A stretch of 64,000 nt of DNA. It comes from Bathynomus jamesi (Eukaryota > Arthropoda > Malacostraca > Isopoda > Cirolanidae). The stretch is taken from the NCBI GenBank assembly GCA_023014485.1, contig JAJOZX010005519.1, forward strand, positions 36,001 through 100,000, read 5' to 3'. The notes below the pieces were generated by a model. It was not told the origin of the DNA. It did no database searches and saw only the letters and a program-made list of their open reading frames with translations. How positions within the stretch are numbered: position 1 is the first letter of the stretch; every line of letters begins with the position of its first letter. The position numbers and the translations under genes are program-made. Positions 20,623 through 31,313 of this stretch are shown here, piece after piece.

Positions 20623-20661
<39 letters not shown>
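20581..20661 (+). repeat. (TC)n tail at the 3' end of CR1 copy B1
   Basis: About 80 bp of TC repeats with small interruptions directly after the 3' UTR of B1. Confidence 0.95.
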
Positions 20662-20664
<3 letters not shown>

Positions 20665-20857
20665 AGAATTTATGACAAGTCTTGTATTTCTTTTAACGTA
20701 AATAAATTATAAAGTAAATCGTGACTGTATGACAAGTTGGAATCACTGAAAAAGTGATCAATTACGAACAATCTAAGGATCTTTTCCAAATGGACAACCC
20801 ACTGGATTTAAAATGCCAAAATAGTAGGTTTAGTGCGGTGAATGCATTTTAAATATA

Positions 20858-20958
20858 GGGTGTTAAAAAAGTCTCGCTACACTTGGAAAAATTTATTTAT
20901 TTATACATTTATTGTGAAATAAATTTTCCAAGTGTAGTGTGACTTTTTGAACACCCTG
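20858..20958. mobile_element. Mariner-type MITE
   Basis: About 100 bp with ~40-bp inverted ends: GGGTGTTAAAAAAGTCTCGC and the complement of CAGGGTGTTCAAAAAGTC. Flanking TA on both sides. No gene. Confidence 0.8.
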
Positions 20959-20983
20959 TAGAATAGTATATGTCACTTGTCAT

Positions 20984-21521
20984 CAGAGCTGGGCAATAAA
21001 TACATTGAATGTATTTAAATACTAAATACTAAATACATGGGAGAAATGTATTTAAATACTAAATACTAAATACATTTTATGAATGTATTTAGATACTAAA
21101 TACAAAATACATCAATTGTATTTAAATACATTTGTAAATACATTTTAAATACATACAAATTTTAACATATGCATTCACTAATTCACTAAGCCATGACACG
21201 CACACGATAAAGAAATCAACCGCTTTCGACTAAGAGTGGCACACAACTGATTGAACTGACACGTTGAAACATGAACCATGCTGTACTACACTGTCGACGC
21301 GTCGTACTGTGCTAGTACAGAACGTGTATTAAACCAGTAAAAGTATTTACATTTTTATATTTTGAGTATTTAAATACATTGTATTTAAATACTCATTAAA
21401 GTATTTAAATACTATATTTAAATACATGAAAAACAATGTATTTATAAATACAGTTCTAAATACACATATGTATTTAAATACGTATTTAAATACAAATGTA
21501 TTTAAATACTGCCCAGCTCTG
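20984..21521. mobile_element. hAT MITE, short copy
   Basis: Same family as 10125-11173: CAGAGCTGGGCAATAAATAC at the left and ..CTGCCCAGCTCTG at the right. Perfect 8-bp duplication CTTGTCAT (20976-20983 and 21522-21529). Only two to three internal repeat units. The central unique part (GTCGACGCGTCGTACTG at about 21292) is shared with the long copy. Confidence 0.95.
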
Positions 21522-21615
21522 CTTGTCATCATTGGTGACGTGAAAAGAGGTGGAATATTGCACGAGAAGAATAAAAAAGATGCGAATATGCTTTTAATTA
21601 AATTTTTTCTTGCAG

Positions 21616-21759
21616 CTCAAAGTCACCCTACCAGATGAGAGTCCAGCTGCCAACGAATTAATGAAAGTTTGCTGCATGAGGGTTTGCAAAAACCTCACCA
21701 CAAACGCAAATGGCATTCTTAAGTTTGCAGTCCCTCCTCATTTGGAATGGGGTATTTCC
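21616..21759 (+). CDS. Macroglobulin exon: MG4
   Basis: Acceptor TTCTTGCAG at 21607-21615, donor GTAAGT at 21760. It encodes LKVTLPDESPAANELMKVC, NLTTNANGILKFAVPPHLEW and GIS. The KVTxPDGxPA...TT(D/N)xNGxxKFxxPP pattern is the MG4 signature of alpha-2-macroglobulin/TEP proteins. No stop and a clean 144-nt exon. The intron before it, from about 5.3 kb, is greatly enlarged by transposons. Confidence 0.85.
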
Positions 21760-22126
21760 GTAAGTTACAGGGATAGCATTCAAAGTTCATCTTTTAAACC
21801 TATATACACAGAGACGTCAACCTTGAAGTATGTAAATCTGAGAGATTTCTCAATGTGCCTTATTTTGAATAACTGGAAACATATCCCACATAAGGGAGTT
21901 TGAGACATTCTCCCCTCATTTTATTATTATTATTATTACCATCATCATCATCATCATCATCATTATTATTATTATGATATTAATGAGACCGTGAGATACA
22001 CTTAAAATCCGTGAGAGTTAACATGTTTGTATACATCGTTGAAAATAGATCTTATACCCATACTTGTGGCTTTTCAGAGAGTTTTATGCCCAAACTGATA
22101 CCCCATCAAAAGTGGTTGATGGGGGT
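21760..22126. other. Intronic sequence with ATT/ATC microsatellite
   Basis: (TTA)n and (ATC)n runs at about 21920-21975; nothing else recognised. Confidence 0.6.
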
Positions 22127-22333
22127 TGTTTAACCTCCTTCGCAACAGCTAAGGTTATATGACGGAGACCTACTGCTTTACGTGGAATCCGAACCACCGG
22201 TCGTTAAATCGTCTGGATGCGGACTACGGTCTCCCATCTAACTACTACTACCCAGACTAAATGTCGCTTAATTTCGCTGATCGATGGGTCGATGGGAAGC
22301 AGTGTTACGACATTAGCCATGACGTAGCCCTAC
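22127..22333 (-). mobile_element. SINE with 5S rRNA-derived head, second copy
   Basis: Minus strand: GGGCTACGTCATGGCTAATG, CGATCAGCGAAATTAAGCGA, then TTAGATGGGAGACCG match 5S rRNA. GGTGGTTCGGATTCCACG (B box) and GTAGGTC follow, as in the copy at 5327-5512. Confidence 0.75.
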
Positions 22334-22351
22334 CTTTTCTATGCCTATACC

Positions 22352-23569
22352 CAAAGCTGGGCACCAAACAGTTAATCCGTTAATCGTTAATTAACGAAGT
22401 TAACTTTTTCGTTAACGATTTAACTTTTAAGTTAACTTTGAAAATCATTATCGGACTAATTAACTGCCGTTACATTTAACTTCCGTTAACTCAAGTCCGT
22501 TAACCCAAAAAATTCATAAATAAACGTTTAAAAGTTTCTATTATTTTCAGTGCTGAGCAGGTGCGCAATTAATCCGCCACTATTAATAGTGATGAACGAA
22601 TTTCCATTTCCGCAGTGCAAAATCAGGCGATATATTTGTTTCCGTCGCCACAATTTGTGTCTTACCAAATATGGTAGTTATTTATGGCATTGGTTTGAGC
22701 AAAACATGGTCGACTGTAAAATCAGGCGGAAAGATTTGCCATTTGAGTTGAATGTTTCAACTTCTTTCAAGAAATATCACGAGCATTTTAAGGCACTTTC
22801 AATAATATATATGTAACAATTACAACAAATAACTACATTCGTTTCATTTGCAGTCTGTCTCTTGCGCAACATGTTTGTGCTTGTGAATATTTAAAAATAA
22901 TCGTTGTCAAGTAAGTCATGTATATTTATAATATGTCTGTGAGTACCTTATTAGTAGTCTCCTTGATACATTTCAAGAACCATAAAACTGATCAGGTAAG
23001 ATTTCAATTCTCATGTCACTTTGATGACATAAATTAAGTCAATTGATGTCTTACAATGGGAGCGTTTTCACCTTAACCCTTTATGTCCTGGCGGTACTTC
23101 TAGGTACCACATCTTTAAAATCTCCATAATTATTTTTCTAGCCGGTTGATCCTGCCGGTACTTTCAAGTCCCAATGTGAATTAGTTTCTTTATGAGATAA
23201 TAGATGGCGTTGAGAAGTAAATGTGAGCGTGTGGCGCCAGAGGCTGTTTACTCTTTAGTATCTCTGCTGTGAAGACCGAAGAAATTTCAGTGCAATTACT
23301 TCCCGAATATTCTGTGCGACTTTGATATGCTAATTTTCATGAAGGGCAACATGCATCTCGTGGACAAAATGGAGAACGAGAAGAAGAGGGAAAATTAAAT
23401 TATATATATATTGTGTTTCTCATTTTTTTTATAATAAAAGTTAACGTTAACGGTTTATCGGTAACTTCCGTTACATGTTTAACGGATTAACGGTTAACGA
23501 AGCTAACTTTTTGGTTAACGGATTAGCGGTTAACGAAGTTAACTTTTTGGTTAACGGTGCCCACCACTG
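22352..23569. mobile_element. hAT-type element with GTTAAC-rich ends
   Basis: CAAAGCTGGGCACC at the left and GGTGCCCACCACTG at the right, flanked by a perfect 8-bp duplication CCTATACC (22344-22351, 23570-23577). Both ends carry many TTAACGGTTAAC-type subterminal repeats. The middle has no transposase. The only longer frame (22550-22816) has no family resemblance. Confidence 0.9.
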
Positions 23570-23577
23570 CCTATACC

Positions 23578-24475
23578 TAATGACCCTAAAATCTGGAACA
23601 GTTTTACTTTGGGGGTTCTACCTGTATCTTTACATATACTTGCTAAAATTTGTATACATATACCTATGAATGATAGGGTGTAGTGCGGCAATATAAACAC
23701 AATGAAAGTAATACAAATGCACACAGTTTTGATACTCGATCATTCATTCTCATCTTGTAACAACCTTTCTAGAATTAAAATAAAAAAGGTCGAGGAACAT
23801 TTAGAAATTTTGTAAGAACTTTTTGTTTACTTTTTTTTTTTTTTGTAAGAAGTGCCCCATTTTTAGTTTCAATTTTCACGTTTCTCGCAAAGTAACACGT
23901 GGTTGTTTCATGATTACTCTTGGTTACGCTAAAGTCATGAATGATGAGACGCCTTGGAATATTAACAGGGTCTAGAGAAAATACATGAAATCACATTTTA
24001 GATGTTTTTAAATTAAACTTGCCCCAATTTATAGTTTGCATTTTCTTCTAAATCTCTATTATTCACACTTCCGTTCACATTCGTCAATATCATGTTGCGT
24101 TCTTTTGTCGTATCAAATTTATCGGAACGATACTGGATTCCTCGGTTTAAACTTGCCCAAATCCATCATCCACTCTCGTAAATTTTTTGAGTGGGATATT
24201 TGAATCTGAGCTGTATCGTACGCTAGCCACTCATTTTTGGTATAAAATTAACATCAAGGACCTAGGATATGACGTAATAAAAGCACCTATTTAAAGTTTT
24301 CGCCTTCCTTTTTATTCGTATCAGTATCCTTGGCATCTTAATTTGTTTTAAAAATACACCGGTAATTTTTTTTCTTTCTATTTTTAAACGTCGCGGGCGG
24401 AGAAAAATCAATACGAGGACGATGTGTTCCTGACGACTTTTTAAACGGTAATTTGTAAATGTGGACGGCGATCGT

Positions 24476-24530
<55 letters not shown>

Positions 24531-24741
24531 TGCCTATTATTTCACTTATTTCTATAGTACACTTTATGTATCTTAGAATTAAAGACCGTCGTGTAAGTTT
24601 AATACATTGATAATTAATTAATATAAAAACTTTGAGTGAAATGCCTCTTTACAGTTTCTTTTATGAAAAATGAATGATATTTATAAAATGAACCGTTTTA
24701 ATACCATCAGATCTCGTCTTTCAAATACAAACACATCCCAG
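23578..24741. other. Intronic sequence with (AC)n
   Basis: (AC)n at about 24480-24527. No gene or terminal repeat recognised. Confidence 0.5.
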
Positions 24742-24941
24742 CGGACATCGGATGGAGCAGTATAATGTCCAAATCCAGCTACCGAAAATATTTGACAAAG
24801 TATCATTCCCCTTCGAACTCATCGTTGGTAATCTCTCTTTCGAACAACGAACTAGAATGTTCTTCGGCACAAACCATTGACTTCAATCTCCTAGTTGGCT
24901 TTTCTGCTGTTCAACAACATTCTGCTGCTGTATCGGTTCAG
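24742..24941 (+). CDS. Macroglobulin exon: MG5
   Basis: Ends VSVQ at a GTATGA donor at 24942. It encodes DIGWSSIMSKSSYRKYLTKY, SPSNSSLVISLSNNELEC and SAQTIDFNLLVGFSAVQQHS. The SPSNSSLVIS...LEC......I.F...V run suits the MG5 domain. The start is less certain: AG at 24740-24741 is used here, and another AG at 24777-24778 is possible. It joins in phase 0 to VISRGQ in the next exon. Confidence 0.75.
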
Positions 24942-25260
24942 GTATGACTTCTGTTTGACAAATATTTTAGCACGCACGGCAAAGACATAGCTGTACTCGC
25001 ATTTTGTAGGTCATCTTTGCTGAACTCCAAATAATTTCTTTTTTTTATGCGAGGAGGAGGGGCCAAGGGCGAATGCCCACAACCCACCCCCCAATAGAAC
25101 AACAACAAAGCCAAAATCTGAATACAGCAGCTATGACGCCATGCTCATTTTGCTTTCTTTATACTATTTCATATGTATTCACAAAATAATAATAATTTTT
25201 TTTATTATTAAAGGAGTTTTCCCAAACTTATAGAATTGCATTATTTTTGCAACTTTTCAG

Positions 25261-25446
25261 GTTATATCCCGCGGACAAATCCAGTTCAGTAAGACACTTC
25301 AGCGGAATTTCACCGCGGGAAGTTCCCCTTATGTCGATGATAGCATTCTGCTAGAACCGTTGAAAGAGCCTGTCACCAAGGATTTAATACGAGGACTTTT
25401 CACCATTCCAATTAGTCTTCCTAAAACCGTCTCACCAGAAGCTCGG
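25261..25446 (+). CDS. Macroglobulin exon: MG5/MG6 border
   Basis: Acceptor TTTTCAG at 25254-25260, donor GTGAGT at 25447. The 62 codons are VISRGQIQFSKTLQRNF ... LFTIPISLPKTVSPEAR. Relatives have (V/L)SRG.I followed by ...V...M(S/A)PEAR(V/L)LVYY in this place. Phase 0 at both ends. Confidence 0.85.
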
Positions 25447-25600
25447 GTGAGTTGTTTTAGATTCAAAACGAAAGGAAAGTGCTTTTCATTTAGGAGTTTT
25501 AACGTTAGTTCTGATCGTATTACGACGTTTCTCAACCATTCAAATCGAAAAAAAATAAAAGTAAGACCAAAAGGGTAAACGCGCTAAATGTAAACCTCGC

Positions 25601-25604
<4 letters not shown>

Positions 25605-25630
<26 letters not shown>
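25605..25630 (+). repeat. (AC)n microsatellite
   Basis: About 13 AC units just before the SINE. Confidence 0.9.
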
Positions 25631-25631
<1 letters not shown>

Positions 25632-25647
25632 TTAATCTTAACATGAT

Positions 25648-25931
25648 GCGCCTCGAGGATGTAGTGGTTAGCGTCGCTGACTACAAATCCATCGGCCCAG
25701 GGATCGAGACCCGGTGACGGCAGGCAGCGCGCAGCAAAACCCAGCTATTGCCTGGATAAAAAAAAAATGTTGGTAGATAAGGAGTACCCTGGGTAGCCTA
25801 GTGGTTAAGACGTTGGGCTGCTGGTGGGGATTTGGATTCCACGTTAAACTGTAGGTCTAAGGTGGAGTGAAAAGCTTAACCTTCGTGAGAATGAACAATT
25901 CGGGCGGAAGCAAAACCAAAGTTAACGAAGG
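25648..25931 (+). mobile_element. Dimeric tRNA-derived SINE (+ strand)
   Basis: First tRNA-like unit GCGCCTCGAGGATGTAGTGG with B box GGGATCGAGACCC. A linker with an A run follows (about 25757-25768). The second unit is CTGGGTAGCCTAGTGGTTAA with GGATTTGGATTCCACG, then CTGTAGGTC and the tail CTTCGTGAGAATGAACAATT. Same family as 11668-11949 and 32105-32334. Confidence 0.85.
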
Positions 25932-26030
25932 GTAAGATTAAAAATGAAGTTTAGTTTTGGCTTTTTATTTAATTAAAACTTAAATTGATAATTAATTAAT
26001 GTCAAAGTATGATGAGACTTTTTCCCGCAG

Positions 26031-26204
26031 GTGATCGTTTGGTATTCCAGAAGTGACGGAGAAGTCGTTTCGGATTCCATAAAACTTGACATTTCTGAAT
26101 GTCTTCGAATTCAGTCAACTTGACTTGGTCGACAGCCAAAGCTCAGCCTGGAGACGTAGCGACACTCTCCATTCAAACGGAGCCTCTGTCTCTCTGTAGT
26201 TTAG
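26031..26204 (+). pseudogene. Macroglobulin exon: MG6, with one frameshift
   Basis: Acceptor TTCCCGCAG at 26022-26030, donor GTTGGT at 26205. It reads VIVWYSRSDGEVVSDSIKLD and ECLRI; then, one base out of frame from about 26119, VNLTWSTAKAQPGDVATLSI and EPLSLCSL. Relatives have ARVLVYY.R.DGEVVADS..., then V.L.......PG..V.L.....P.SLC.L, so both parts are genuine. A missing base near CGAATTCAGTC explains the shift. In the unshifted frame a TGA follows at once. Confidence 0.75.
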
Positions 26205-26233
26205 GTTGGTTTAATCTTTTTATTTTCTTTAGA

Positions 26234-26444
26234 CAGGGTGTCCTATAAGTCCGGTCTCATGGAAAACTTATGGAGTGTAACTCGCTTTCATATTAGCCAT
26301 TGCGCGTTTTTCTTACCCGCAACAAAAAAAAAGGTCCCAAAACGAGACATCAATTTGAACATTTGTTTTAGTTGCGTAATGTATTACTTTTGTAAATTTA
26401 ATTTAAAATAAATTTTTCCACGAGGCCGGACGTGGGCCACCCTG
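26234..26444. mobile_element. Mariner-type MITE with CAGGGTG ends
   Basis: CAGGGTGTCCTATAAGTCCG at the left and the complement of CAGGGTGGCCCACGTCCGG at the right. The right flank is TA, the left TTAGA. About 210 bp, no gene. Confidence 0.65.
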
Positions 26445-27551
26445 TATAAGACTTGAAATGGTTTCTCTATTCTACTTCTACTTCCTCTCAATTTCTTTTC
26501 TTGATTTACTGCCTGCCATTGTTTCTGCTACTACTTTCTTCTTCACTAGGATCATAATAATTAGTCAGGAGGGTCACAGATTGGCACTCCTCATTGCCAG
26601 AAATTGATGAAAGCTGTAAGAGATGTATCTTATATACGAGATAGTTTTTAAGAAATGGGAAAAATACATAGATACGGCATACATATCTAAAATAGTTTCA
26701 TACCTAAAATCTACTGTTTGTTAGTGGCAAAATGCAATCGGGAAGAGAAGTTCACTGAATTTTGCCTTCATAAGTGATAATGACCATCATTTCAGTCGTT
26801 TAATAATGAAAAGTCGCATACTTCGTTATTCATTTAGATTTCTTTCATTTGCTTCTGATTAACAACTAAATCAAAGTAATATCTAATATTGTCAGATATA
26901 AAAATCGGTCTCAACTACTGTAGGTTCTCGGTACTAGTTTTGCGACCATACTATTTAACGATCTGTGAGACGTTAGTTCTGTATGTTATTCTCACTTTGA
27001 TTCGTTGTCGTTACTCGTAATGTAGTTGTTGATATTTTGCCTGCCGTTGCTGTTGTCACTGTGGTAGTCGACGCTGCAGGAGGTTGCGTAAAGTTTGTCA
27101 TTAATTAACACAGCCTCCTACTATTGTAGTTATGGATTGTGTGTTTTCGCGTATTTAAGGCTTACTTTTATTAATTGTACAATACGGAAGTATTTTTTTT
27201 GTAAATGCGAACGACTCTGTTATTCTCCTTGGGTCCGATAGAAGGGCAGTGGTGGATCATGGTACATTTTTCGATCTTTATCGTTGTGTCTTCGTCGTAA
27301 ATCATCGTGCAGTGATTATTTATTATTATTATTATTATTAGTTTAGATTTGAATGTTTTAACGATATTAATGTTTAGATTTCAAGATCTTTTATTATGTT
27401 TTCGAAGTATTTGCTTCCCTTTGCTTTATGAAGTTTGCCCTAATTTTAATCCTATTACGTATTTAATGATTCCAGAAAGCGTCCTGTTTTTCTCCATGTT
27501 GCCTTTGTTCCCTTTTTTTGTAACGATTTTCCATACCACCTTCTCCTTCAG
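26445..27551. other. Intronic sequence
   Basis: No feature recognised except an ATT run near 27320-27340. The last bases form the polypyrimidine acceptor of the next exon. Confidence 0.5.
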
Positions 27552-27713
27552 GCGTAGTCGATAAAAGTGTTCAACTTCTCTCCAAGAAGAATTCTTTGAC
27601 AGTGAAAGACCTCTTAGATGTCGCTGATGATTCCTCCGTTGGTGAAAATGAAAACAGTCAGGTAGACGATTACAAACACTGCAGAGGAAAGTACGCGGAT
27701 GAGCTCAGCACAG
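27552..27713 (+). CDS. Macroglobulin exon: MG6, VVDKSVQLL
   Basis: Acceptor CTCCTTCAG at 27543-27551, donor GTAAGA at 27714. With the split codon from the previous exon it reads GVVDKSVQLLSKKNSLTVKDLLD and on to HCRGKYADELST, ending in phase 1. AVDKSVLLL is a hallmark of the family in this position. The acidic stretch DVADDSSVGENENSQVDD is a variable loop. Confidence 0.85.
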
Positions 27714-27836
27714 GTAAGAAACGCATGCTGGAATGACCAGAAGGCAGTGCTCTCCTACTCTTCGTCTACACGTACCATTTGACGATTTTTTTAAATTAAA
27801 TTTTGAATTTATATGCAAGGGGTAATAGCCATGAAC

Positions 27837-27871
<35 letters not shown>
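27837..27871 (+). repeat. (TTA)n microsatellite
   Basis: About 11 TTA units in the intron. Confidence 0.9.
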
Positions 27872-27873
<2 letters not shown>

Positions 27874-28336
27874 CGTAGACATTTGGGGATTAATGTCAGC
27901 ATCTCCACAAAGGTAAACCTGTGAAAAGCATTAAATATAAATACAAAATAAACTGAAGTAAACATTTAAAAAATTAAAGGCAACAACATTAAAAAAAAGC
28001 TTAAAATAAGGTTCAGCAAAATTCACACAAACTTTTCCAATGTTCAGTTTGGGAAGAAAGTTAGCTTACAGAATCAAAAACTTTAAAAAAAAACAAAAGA
28101 AAAAATTACTTATTGACAGTAATTGTTTTCTTTGGGTTTTTTTTTTTTTCATTTTATATCTTTTTTTGGTGACGGTGAAGTTTCAAAAACAAAATGCACT
28201 CCTGATTGATTTGTAAGTTTATGCTTCTTAGAAATTTTGTTTAAAGTCGGAACTTTTTGTGGAAGTAATATACACAGTGCAAACAAGTAATTCCATTAAA
28301 ACTTTAAAATATAAAAGGAAATTACACAATTGTAAA

Positions 28337-30190
28337 TGAAAATGAAAAGGTTTATTGGCAGATCATAGTCCATTTGACAAATATTAATAATACAATGACA
28401 ATTCACATATTAAGGGTAGAAATATATACAATTAATAAGAAATAATACAGTAATGTCGAAGTTAAGTGGAGCTACACACAGACTTTTTCGTACCATGATG
28501 AATTCCATAGCTTAGAAGACAAACGGCAGGACTCGTGGATAGCTTGGATAATCGGGTTGGCCGATTTCTTAATTCCTTGCATTGAACTGTATTGAGCACG
28601 TCTTGTTACCTCCGGGAAGCTTGGGACATTGTGGGTTGCAAACATTTGTGAAGCTAAGCATCTCGCTGGGGGGGGGGCGTTAATTTATATAAGGGTCTAA
28701 AAGACCTGTTGTACAGCAAATTTAGGGAGCCTTTTTTATAATTCACCCAGAGTTGCTGTTCATATATATTACTGCAGAAAGTACGAAAGAGTGCCTTTAG
28801 CTTCACTTGTACAGAACCGGAAGTTCCTTAGTCATATTCGCTTTAGCACAGAGGCTTTGATATTGTTTTCTTATATCTGAGTATCATCAAGGAGCTGGTG
28901 ATAGTTTGACCTAAATACTTAAACTCTTGTACTTCCTCAATTACTTCACCTTTCATTTTAAACCTAATATCAGCTGCCTTATTACAGCTTCTAGGTTGGA
29001 ATTGCATAACCTTAATTTTTGTAACATTAAAAAGAATGTTTCTGCGAATACACTTCGCAGACTTATAGTACCCGATCCAGACCTTTAACAGAGGGACTTA
29101 TTAACACCATATCATCGGCATAAACTAAGTTATGTATCATTGCGTTATCTACACGACATCCAACTGTTGCCTCATTAAGTGAAGTAATTAATCCGTCAAT
29201 TTACACATTAAACAGCATAGAGCAAGGAGCCTTCCTTCATCCGGCAAGAGGAGCCAAAACATTTGGATAGTGCATTGCCCCATCTAACAGTAAAAGACTG
29301 ATGGGAATACCAAAATTTCAATAAATTTAATATGTACATGGGAACTTTCCTGTCTTCTAGTTTTTTAAATAAATATTGTGGTTCACTCTATCATATGCCT
29401 TACTTATATCTAGGAAACAGCTATAAATGTTGAATTACTGTCAGTACATTTAGATATAATTTCCTTAAGTACATACAGTAGATACACAGTCAGTTGAGTG
29501 GGACCTTTTAAAACCAAACTGATTAGATGATGTCCATAAGTAATCATTTAATCGTGTAACGAGTTTTTCTAGTAGTTTCGAGAAGCGGGAGGCGACAACA
29601 ATAGGCCTGTAATTATTGCTGGATAGAATGTCCCCATACTTATCTTTGACCAGGGGCAAATATATACCCTCATGAACTCTGCACGGATATAGCTATGAGC
29701 AAGCATGGCTGAGAAGAGCAGTGATATATACAGACACACCACGACAATGGCATATTTGAAGTGCTCATTATAGATCATCTATCCCTGTTGCAGAACCACT
29801 CTTTAACTCTGTAATTAACCTCTCTACTTCAGGAAATGATATAAAAGTATTTTCCCTTGTTCCTCCCACAGGCGATTCGCTGGAGTTTATCTTAAGATTA
29901 TCCCTACTCACACTAAGAATGTTTGAGTAGTGGTTTTTCCACAGCCTTGCAATTTCATCCTCCTCCGACACCTTATCGATTGTCGGAGGGAGGGCATTTT
30001 TGGCTTCCGTTCGATTCTTAACAAATTTCCAAAATTTATTATCGTTATTTAAATGAGCTTCACAGGCTTTTGATACTCGAATAGAATCTCCTATTTACAT
30101 AGCCTTATGGCTGCCTTATACTGACTCTTACTTCTACACATATTCATGTATACTGGTCCTAATCTGGGTCTACCATGAAAGCACCACAAA
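28337..30190 (-). mobile_element. Degenerate non-LTR retrotransposon, lineage D
   Basis: Minus-strand pieces of an endonuclease-RT retroelement: a connector read as NKFWKFVKNRTEAKNALPPT (about 30050-29990), SEEDEIARLWKNHYSNILS, LITELKSGSATGIDDL, an RT piece SSNNYRPIVVASRFSKLLEK with SNQFGFKRSHSTDC, and NLVYADDMVLISPSVKG (catalytic DD, about 29140-29090). Stops and shifts are frequent. The 3' end lies near 28340, where AATAAACC in sense suggests a poly(A)-type end. It differs from families A, B and C. Confidence 0.75.
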
Positions 30191-30587
30191 TCGTAAAATG
30201 TAAAATAGAAAAAATAAACTTAAAATAGAGTATAACGTAATTGCCATTGCCCGTTCACTAAAAAAGAAAGTGTTTCCCGTGTTTTGGACGCACCCTATAG
30301 GATGTCAGTGATTGGTTGACGCACGACGCAAGTGACCAATAAGGTGTGTATACTTGCAGCTTCAAAGTATATTATATACATAATCACAATCCAACAGTGT
30401 TTCCACCTGGCATACGAGAAAGGAGTTATTCTTGTCCTCCTCACGCTTCTCTGCAGGAGTCGCTCCTGACAAAGAAGCATTCTTCAGAAGATACACGCCC
30501 TCAAGTAGTCCGCCCTAAGAAAGCGGAACCGTGACAGGTGGGAACACTGTTGAAGTGTGGTTACTTGCAGCTTTAAAGCATTGGTTG

Positions 30588-30589
<2 letters not shown>

Positions 30590-30637
<48 letters not shown>
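30590..30637 (+). repeat. (GT)n microsatellite
   Basis: About 24 GT units 30 bp before the next macroglobulin exon. Confidence 0.95.
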
Positions 30638-30643
<6 letters not shown>

Positions 30644-30668
30644 CATAATTATTCTAAACAAAATACAG

Positions 30669-30769
30669 GCCTATATACAAACGCTCCGGATATAAGGGGA
30701 AAAAGAAGTGTCGTTTATGGTCTGCCGCAATTTTCCTCCGATTATGTGGACGCTCTTTATATGTTCGAC
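30669..30769 (+). CDS. Macroglobulin exon: MG6 continuation
   Basis: Acceptor ATACAG at 30663-30668, donor GTAAGT at 30770. With the split Gly codon it reads GLYTNAPDIRGKRSVVYGLP and QFSSDYVDALYMFD, ending in phase 0. Position and phase fit between VDKSVQLL and the next exon. Confidence 0.75.
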
Positions 30770-31249
30770 GTAAGTTTATTCAGTTTTTCATTTCTTTCGT
30801 TTTCATCATCTGATCCCTTCATTAAACTTTGACTCACGATAGGAAGTCTGTACCTACCATGGCAGAATCGGGGCTACAGTCGCATGACAAAATTGTTTGG
30901 AAGTTAGAAATAATTGTTCTCTTTTAACTGAGACTTGTTATTATTAAAGTGTATATAGAAGATAGAACAGTCGGAATTATTATAGAGAAATGGATGAATG
31001 TCAGTGACCTCCTTATAAATATAAAGAACCGTTAGATGTCGACGCGACAACATTCAGAATGGAATTAGTCTAAAAAATTTTCATTTTTATTTTTGTTCAG
31101 TTCTTCCATGCCAGTAAAAAAAAATATATATATAAAAATATCAGATTTGAAGCGTTTGCTCTACTCATTTTCCAGCGTTGATATTTTTAATCTACAAAAT
31201 TTAATTTTTCTGTTTACTCTTCTTCAAATTGCACTTTATCATTCCGTAG

Positions 31250-31313
31250 CAAGCTGGTGTTTACGTCTTCTCGGACCTCATTCTGGAGACCAGACCTTGT
31301 CACAGACTTTATG
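31250..31313 (+). CDS. Macroglobulin exon: segment before the bait region
   Basis: Acceptor TTCCGTAG at 31242-31249, donor GTAAGT at 31314. It encodes QAGVYVFSDLILETRPCHRLY, phase 1 out. Relatives carry (A/D)AG(L/V).V.(T/S)DL.(L/V)ETRPC just before the bait region. This is the last exon found; bait, CUB and thioester parts must lie beyond the window or have been lost. Confidence 0.8.

Larger units (their letters stand above)
17581..20661 (+). mobile_element. CR1-group retrotransposon, family B, copy B1 (5' truncated)
   Basis: Starts at a TC-rich junction inside the ORF1 tail repeat, directly downstream of A1 in the same orientation. It has the B-type ORF1 C-terminus, ORF2, a short 3' UTR (CCCTGGCACCCATTGCCATT.. 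near 20507) and a (TC)n tail. Family B is GC-richer than A and differs through ORF2, but the two share the 3' terminal CTTGTAAC-(TC)n signal. Confidence 0.9.
4572..31313 (+). other. Alpha-2-macroglobulin / thioester-containing protein gene, partial (exon span)
   Basis: Nine exons with GT-AG borders encode consecutive pieces of the macroglobulin (MG) domain array. The order is: end of MG2, MG2-MG3 border (EYVLPKYEV), MG3, MG4 (LKVTLPDESPA), MG5, MG5/MG6 border, MG6 (SRSDGEVVSDS; VDKSVQLL), and a segment ending in DLILETRPC that precedes the bait region in relatives. Family members are secreted protease traps or opsonins of innate immunity. The 5' end (signal peptide, MG1) and the bait, CUB, thioester (GCGEQN-type) and receptor-binding parts were not found here. 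An in-frame stop in the MG3 exon and a frameshift in the MG6 exon mean the locus is either a decaying copy or carries assembly indels. Confidence 0.8.

Noticed and set aside
22550..22816. Open frame inside the GTTAAC-rich hAT element
   Set aside because: It shows none of the hAT transposase motifs; probably chance.
4338..31313. Whole macroglobulin locus as a processed retrocopy
   Set aside because: Exons are separated by GT-AG introns in the right order and phase, so it is a gene copy with introns.
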